Assembly (NCBI RefSeq): GCF_015234585.1
Contig: NZ_JADFCM010000001.1
Span: forward strand, 496,001 to 560,000
Direction of reading: 5' to 3'
Origin: Pseudalkalibacillus hwajinpoensis
Lineage (GTDB): Bacteria; Bacillota; Bacilli; Bacillales; Guptibacillaceae
DNA: 64,000 bases
The position numbers and the translations under genes are program-made. Within the stretch, counting starts at the first letter, position 1. Each line of letters opens with the position of its first letter. Of the stretch, positions 59,704-64,000 are shown in pieces. Below the pieces are notes generated by a model that saw only the letters and a list, made by a program, of their open reading frames with translations, did no database searches and was not told where the DNA came from.

Positions 59704-60063
59704 ATGAAAATTGTTATTGGTGGACAGGTAGATAAAAAGGAAGTCGAAGCCCTAGTGAAGGAACATGGACCAAATGGAGTGGAAACTTCTATTAAATCAG
59801 ATGTAGAAGCGGCAATGGCAGTGAAAACAGGTCAGGCAGAATACTATGTTGGAGCGTGTCACACTGGTGGTGGAGGTGCGTTAGCGATGGCGATTGCTAT
59901 TATTGGAAAACCAAGCTGTGAAACTGTTTCAATGCCAGGAAGAAAACCGAGTGAAGAGAAAATTCAACAGGCTGTTAAGGAAGGAAAGAAAGCATTTGGT
60001 TTTACTGCTGATCATATGGAAACAGTCGTTCCAATGATTATGAGAGCAATTAAAGCACTTTAA
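59704..60063 (+). CDS. yhfU: YhfU-like DUF2620 protein
   Basis: This 119-residue protein belongs to the DUF2620/YhfU family. VIGGQVDKKEVEALVKEHGP at the start, YYVGACHTGGGGALAMAIAI near 47 and FGFTADHMETVVPMIMRAI near 98 resemble a small Rossmann-like or PTS-IIB-like fold with a conserved Cys-His-Thr-Gly loop. It lies 13 nt after the PRD gene and 20 nt before the transporter gene. Function unknown. Confidence 0.78.
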   Translation: MKIVIGGQVDKKEVEALVKEHGPNGVETSIKSDVEAAMAVKTGQAEYYVGACHTGGGGALAMAIAIIGKPSCETVSMPGRKPSEEKIQQAVKEGKKAFGFTADHMETVVPMIMRAIKAL

Positions 60064-60083
60064 TTTAGAAGGGGGTTCGTCAA

Positions 60084-61379
60084 ATGGAAATGGTTCTCGT
60101 CATCTTGATCGGGGCTATGGCAGCTGTTCTTGCAAATTTAAATTTAGCTGTGTTTAATGACGGCTTACGACCAATTGTACCTGAAAATACTGAAGGGCGA
60201 ATGGGACGTAAAGAGCTTGGTTTAACTGCCTTTGCTATGAGTTTTGGACTTGTAGTTGGTTTTGGGATTCCTTTTACCATTACTGCGAGTATTATCCTTA
60301 TCCATAGCATTCTGCTTGGAACAGATATCATTGGATTAATTACCCCGCGAAATAAATGGGGTACGCCTGTTGCGGCAATTGTTGGTGGCGCATATGGTGC
60401 AGGTTTGTTAGTTGGACTAGAAGGATTTGTCACCTTATTTGAAAAACTACCATTGAATTTCTTAGATGCGATGGGGGAAGTGGGATCCCCAGTTGTTGTC
60501 ACCTTTATGGCATTTCCAGCTCTAGCAGTGGCATTGCAATTCAGTGTTAAAAAAGGTGTGCTAACATTTGTCACTTCAGCTATCATTCGACAGTTAGCTG
60601 TATGGTTAAATGAAAGCGGTGCCATGGCTTTTGGTGATACGACGGTTACGTTAAATCAAGAAGGAATGGCTCTCATTACTGGAATGATTTTCTTAATTAC
60701 ATATGCTGTGCGCCAAAAACCTGAAGGAGAAGGTAGCAGTATTGATCTTGCTTCGGTTTTTAGCGAGAGAGTGAATCGCATTAAAAAGCATGTAATTTAT
60801 TTCATGATTATGGGGGGGCTGATTGCTGCGGCTACGAACCTTCTGATTATGGCTGGAGATCCGATATCATTAAATTTAATCGCAGACGGAAAAGTAACAG
60901 ATGCTGCCATCGCTGCTGGAGCCCGAGCGCTGGGATTCATTCCACTTGTTGCTAGTACGGCGATTGCAACAGGTGTGTATAGTCCAGTTGGGTTTACAAT
61001 CATTTTCGTTGTAGGGTTGCTTGTTCCTAATGTATGGGTTGCGGCTATCCTTGGTATTATTACTGTTTTTCTTGAGGTTATGTTATTGAGTAAGATTGCA
61101 CGTTTCCTTGACAAATATCCTGGAGTTCGACAATCAGGAGAAAATATTCGTACAGCGATGAGTCGAATTTTAGAAGTGGCTCTTTTAATTGGTGGTGCAA
61201 ACGCAGCTAATGCTATTGCTCCAGGGCTTGGATTTTTTATCATTGCAGGGTTCTATTTGTTAAATGAGATTGCGGGCCGTCCAATTGTGCGAATGGCAGT
61301 AGGACCGATTGGCGCAATAGCAGTTGGTATCTTGGCGAATGTTCTTGTCGTACTTGGCCTCATGCAAATACCACAGTAG
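60084..61379 (+). CDS. yhfT: YhfT-like membrane transporter
   Basis: This 431-residue membrane protein has about 11-12 hydrophobic helices and matches YhfT in size and neighbourhood. NLNLAVFNDGLRPIVPENTE near residue 19 and ALTGMIF-type central helices, with STAIATGVYSPVGFTIIFVV near 298, are visible. It probably imports the substrate that Php, YhfS and YhfX process; with YhfU it may form a two-part system reminiscent of PTS IIC and IIB, an inference from layout. Confidence 0.77.
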   Translation: MEMVLVILIGAMAAVLANLNLAVFNDGLRPIVPENTEGRMGRKELGLTAFAMSFGLVVGFGIPFTITASIILIHSILLGTDIIGLITPRNKWGTPVAAIVGGAYGAGLLVGLEGFVTLFEKLPLNFLDAMGEVGSPVVVTFMAFPALAVALQFSVKKGVLTFVTSAIIRQLAVWLNESGAMAFGDTTVTLNQEGMALITGMIFLITYAVRQKPEGEGSSIDLASVFSERVNRIKKHVIYFMIMGGLIAAATNLLIMAGDPISLNLIADGKVTDAAIAAGARALGFIPLVASTAIATGVYSPVGFTIIFVVGLLVPNVWVAAILGIITVFLEVMLLSKIARFLDKYPGVRQSGENIRTAMSRILEVALLIGGANAANAIAPGLGFFIIAGFYLLNEIAGRPIVRMAVGPIGAIAVGILANVLVVLGLMQIPQ

Positions 61380-61393
61380 AAGGAGGAGATAAG

Positions 61394-62311
61394 ATGATAC
61401 AAACGGTTAGAGGACCAATTGCTCCTACTGAGCTCGGGATTTGTTCCGCTCATGAACATCTTTGTATTGATTTATCACGAATTAAAAATGATCCTGACAC
61501 TATTCTTGACGATATAGGCGGAATGGAAGAAGAACTTCGCTATTTTAAAGCTTCAGGTGGGCAGGCGATGATAGAAGTTACGAATGACGGAATGGGTCGA
61601 AATGCAAGTCTCCTTAGAAAGTTAAGCGAAACGACAGGAGTGCATTTGATCGCAAGTACCGGTTTTTACAAAGACCCATTCCTTCCAAACCAAGCGACTG
61701 AGTGGAATCGCGATCAGTTTGCACAATACATGATTGATGAAATAAAGAATGGAATTGAAGGAACAGACGTATATCCTGGCGTTATTGGAGAAATAGGGAG
61801 CAGTCACTATGAAATCAAGCCTATTGAAGAAGAGCTCTTAACTGGTGCGGGAATCGCAGCAATGGAAACGGGGCTTCCGCTCACCACACATACAACGCTC
61901 GGAACGATGGGAGTCGAGCAAGTTGAACTTTATTCTGCCCTTGGATTGCCAATGAACCAATTGATTGTGGGGCATCAAGACCTTAATCAAGATGATGAAC
62001 GAGTACTTTCTGTTGTGGAAGCAGGGGCATTTGTAGGATTTGATACGATTGGAAAAATTAATTATCGACCTGATGAAGAGCGAATTCATACAATTTGTCG
62101 TCTATTTGAAAGAGGATATGGTGCGCAGATTTTATTATCAGCTGATTTAACTAGAAAGTCACATTGGCATAAGCACGGAGGTATTGGATATGACTATGTT
62201 CTCAATGAATTTGTTCCTCGTTTAAAAGTAGCAGGCTTGTCTGATGAGGATATCAGAATGATGTTAATCGATAATCCTGCTCATGCTTTCAGTCGAAAGG
62301 GGATTGCATAA
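61394..62311 (+). CDS. php: phosphotriesterase homology protein (Php-like amidohydrolase)
   Basis: This 305-residue amidohydrolase-superfamily protein has the phosphotriesterase metal site: SAHEHLCIDL near residue 18 (HxH), GVIGEIGSSHYE near 130 with Glu in place of the carbamylated Lys of true phosphotriesterases, TTHTTLGTMG near 164, IVGHQDLNQDD near 191 and LLSADLTRKSHW near 249 with the metal-binding Asp. E. coli Php shows the same Glu. The real substrate is unknown; lactones and phosphoesters are possible. AAGGAGGAG precedes the ATG. Confidence 0.82.
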   Translation: MIQTVRGPIAPTELGICSAHEHLCIDLSRIKNDPDTILDDIGGMEEELRYFKASGGQAMIEVTNDGMGRNASLLRKLSETTGVHLIASTGFYKDPFLPNQATEWNRDQFAQYMIDEIKNGIEGTDVYPGVIGEIGSSHYEIKPIEEELLTGAGIAAMETGLPLTTHTTLGTMGVEQVELYSALGLPMNQLIVGHQDLNQDDERVLSVVEAGAFVGFDTIGKINYRPDEERIHTICRLFERGYGAQILLSADLTRKSHWHKHGGIGYDYVLNEFVPRLKVAGLSDEDIRMMLIDNPAHAFSRKGIA

Positions 62312-62313
62312 CA

Positions 62314-63408
62314 TTGAAACACCAGGAATCTGTTATACCTCAGATGTCACTTGCAGAAGCAACAAATAAACAATTTGAAATTGTGGATTATATCACAAAG
62401 GAATTTAAAGACAATGAAATGTTCCATGATGGCGATCGCGGTGTGCATCCGATCTATAAACGACCTAGAACAACTGCGAAAGTTGAGAACGTTCTTGCTA
62501 GTATTTTTGGAGGTGATCAGGCAGTACTTGTACGAGGATCGGGTACCGGTGCAATTCGATCTCTCTTAAGTGCCCTCCTTGAACCGGGAGAATCTATGAT
62601 TATTCACACTGCACCTATTTATATGACGACTAAAGAAACGATCCGAATGCTTGGGTTAGGAACGGAAGAAGTGAATTTCAATGATTTAGATGCTATTAAA
62701 CAAAGTCTTCCTCATTCAGAAGCAAAGGTTTTCTATATCCAACATGCAAGGCAGCAACCAATCGACACTTATCGTCTTAAAGAAGTGATTAAGTTAGTTA
62801 AGACGATCAACCCTGAAATGATTGTAGTTGTTGATGATAATTATTGTGCATTGAAAATGCATGGAATTGGTGTAGAGGCTGGCGCTGATTATTCCACTTT
62901 TTCCGGATTTAAGCTACTTGGACCTGAAGGAATTGGAGTAGTGATAGGGAAGAGCGCCATTAAAACAATTCAACAGCGAAATTATTCTGGAGGCAGTCAA
63001 GTTCAGGGACCAGAAGCGATGGAGTTACTTCGATCCCTACCTTTTGCACCTGTCTCATTAGCTATTCAGAGTCAGCAAGTTGAAGTTCTATGTGACTTGT
63101 TAAATAAAGGTGAAGTGTATGGAGTAAAAGAGGCATATATTACAAACTCTCAATCAAAGAATGTCATTGTTGAACTGAAAGAGCCAGTTGCCCGTGAAGT
63201 AATCGAGCGAAGTAAGGCCTTTGGAGCAGCAACATATCCAATTGGAGCAGAATCACGTTTTGAACTTGTTCCAATGATTTATCGAGTTTCTGGTAGTTTC
63301 CTTGAAAGTACACCCGCATTACTTGAATATGGTTTACGGATTAACCCTATGAAGGCTGGAGCAGAGACTGTTATTCGTATTCTTCGAGAATCATTGCGAG
63401 GAGAGTAA
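62314..63408 (+). CDS. yhfS: YhfS-like PLP-dependent enzyme
   Basis: This 364-residue fold-type I PLP protein resembles YhfS, a relative of Cys/Met metabolism lyases. RGSGTGAIRSLLSALLEPGE near residue 74 is the cofactor phosphate loop, MIVVVDDNYCALKMH near 169 the Asp that binds the pyridine, and STFSGFKLLGPEGIGVVIG near 190 contains the Schiff-base Lys. It uses a TTG start two bases after the php stop. The reaction is unknown; amino acid lyase or aminotransferase chemistry is likely. Confidence 0.78.
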   Translation: MKHQESVIPQMSLAEATNKQFEIVDYITKEFKDNEMFHDGDRGVHPIYKRPRTTAKVENVLASIFGGDQAVLVRGSGTGAIRSLLSALLEPGESMIIHTAPIYMTTKETIRMLGLGTEEVNFNDLDAIKQSLPHSEAKVFYIQHARQQPIDTYRLKEVIKLVKTINPEMIVVVDDNYCALKMHGIGVEAGADYSTFSGFKLLGPEGIGVVIGKSAIKTIQQRNYSGGSQVQGPEAMELLRSLPFAPVSLAIQSQQVEVLCDLLNKGEVYGVKEAYITNSQSKNVIVELKEPVAREVIERSKAFGAATYPIGAESRFELVPMIYRVSGSFLESTPALLEYGLRINPMKAGAETVIRILRESLRGE

Positions 63409-63457
63409 GTATACATCAAGACATAATCTATACGCTGTTGTTTAGGAGGCTACTACA

Positions 63458-64000
63458 TTGTTTCTTTCACTTACAAAGAAGAGAAATCCAGAACTCATTA
63501 AAGCGGGAGTAAAACTTCACCAATCTGGGCTTATTCCTCCCAATACGTATGTTCTCGACCTTGACACAATAGCCCACAATGTCAGAAGAATGGCGCAAGC
63601 TGCTAAAGAGAATGATTTCACATTGTATTTTATGAGTAAGCAGCTTGGTCGTATAGGCGATCTCGGGAATTGGATTGCGGAACATGGAATTGAAAAAGCT
63701 GTTGCCGTTGAATTTGAAGAAGCTTACCGACTATATCATTCCGGTGTCAGTATTGGTAACGTGGGTCATCTTGTCCAACCTGGGAAACATCAGTGGGATG
63801 AGGTTCTTAGTTTCGATCCAGAAGTTGTGACGGTTTTTTCGATTGAGCGAGCAAGACAAGTATCAGATGCAGCTATGAAACTGGGAAAAAAACAGGAGAT
63901 CATTCTGCGAGTAATCAATTCATCAGACACTATTTATCCTGGACAGTGGGGAGGATTTCAGGTAGAGGAGCTTCAAGGTTTTATTCCAGAGCTAAAGCAG
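63458..64000 (+). CDS. yhfX: YhfX-like alanine racemase-fold protein, 3' end outside the window
   Basis: Only the first 181 residues are visible; the frame runs open to the window end. It begins at a TTG with TTTAGGAGG upstream (MFLSLTKKRNPELIKAGVKL). NTYVLDLDTIAHNVRRMAQA near residue 29 and YFMSKQLGRIGDLGNWIAEH near 58 are the alanine-racemase-like N-terminal barrel, with the PLP-binding Lys in MSKQLGR. YhfX follows YhfS and Php in the yhf clusters; the phosphopentomutase-like YhfW is expected nearby beyond the edge. Confidence 0.78.
   Translation, partial: MFLSLTKKRNPELIKAGVKLHQSGLIPPNTYVLDLDTIAHNVRRMAQAAKENDFTLYFMSKQLGRIGDLGNWIAEHGIEKAVAVEFEEAYRLYHSGVSIGNVGHLVQPGKHQWDEVLSFDPEVVTVFSIERARQVSDAAMKLGKKQEIILRVINSSDTIYPGQWGGFQVEELQGFIPELKQ

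Overview
The window looks like a chromosomal segment of a member of the Bacillaceae (Bacillales). The evidence is strong AGGAGG-type ribosome binding sites, GTG and TTG starts, compact operons closed by hairpin/T-run terminators, and gene neighbourhoods known from Bacillus and Listeria: ywrD with two short chromate-transporter halves, yhdT-panF, and a Listeria-like 1,2-beta-oligoglucan phosphorylase locus. No rRNA, tRNA, CRISPR array, prophage or classical insertion sequence was seen. I cannot name the species.

Layout. 0-2 kb: two Gfo/Idh/MocA oxidoreductases, the first cut by the window edge. 2-16 kb: housekeeping and accessory genes (PaaK-type ligase, hydrolase, DUF1796 protein, cyclase-family hydrolase, DAO-type oxidase, gamma-glutamyltransferase plus chromate transporters, TetR/FAD-monooxygenase pair, coiled-coil membrane protein, pRiA4b ORF-3-like protein, GntR regulator). 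16-36 kb: POT peptide transporter, asparagine synthase, YitT protein, two tandem MgtC-like proteins, envelope enzymes, YhdT/PanF, a type I toxin-antitoxin locus, an M20 amidohydrolase, a REP-associated tyrosine transposase (RAYT) and lipoproteins. 36-47.5 kb: a beta-1,2-glucan (sophorooligosaccharide) locus with secreted GH144-like endoglucanase, ABC importer, GH94 phosphorylase, GH3 beta-glucosidase and LacI regulator. 47.6-50.1 kb: leftward kdgK-kdgA-IclR operon. 51.3-58 kb: rightward sugar-acid operon (LacI, PfkB kinase, HPS/PHI pair, KDPG aldolase broken by an amber codon, TRAP transporter). 58.3-64 kb: a yhf/php-type operon (YhfZ, YhfY, YhfU, YhfT, Php, YhfS and the start of YhfX), leaving the window at its right end.

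Three layers of structure lie over the genes. (1) Fifteen copies of a short palindromic repeat (core GGTGCCTGTCACC, usually a fixed 39-bp unit ending in TGTCGA) are scattered over the first 47.6 kb. Many sit directly between a stop codon and a terminator, and the RAYT at 32.5 kb is their likely mobiliser. Two identical 31-bp copies bracket the whole beta-1,2-glucan locus. (2) A compact type I toxin-antitoxin locus at 27.7-28.1 kb has a hidden Shine-Dalgarno, a 5'/3' mRNA clamp and a near-consensus antisense promoter. (3) Operators can be read for several regulators: three identical LacI-type sites (TGAAACGTTTCGAT) at or just after the predicted start points of three beta-1,2-glucan promoters, tandem TetR sites, tandem LacI sites and an IclR-type palindrome.

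How the genes work together. In the beta-1,2-glucan locus, extracellular glucan would be cut to sophorooligosaccharides, bound by the lipoprotein, imported through two permeases (the ATPase must come from elsewhere), phosphorolysed by the GH94 enzyme and finished by the GH3 beta-glucosidase. The two following regions handle 2-keto-3-deoxy sugar acids by kinase plus aldolase chemistry. The last operon encodes a complete set of yhf proteins whose substrate is not established.
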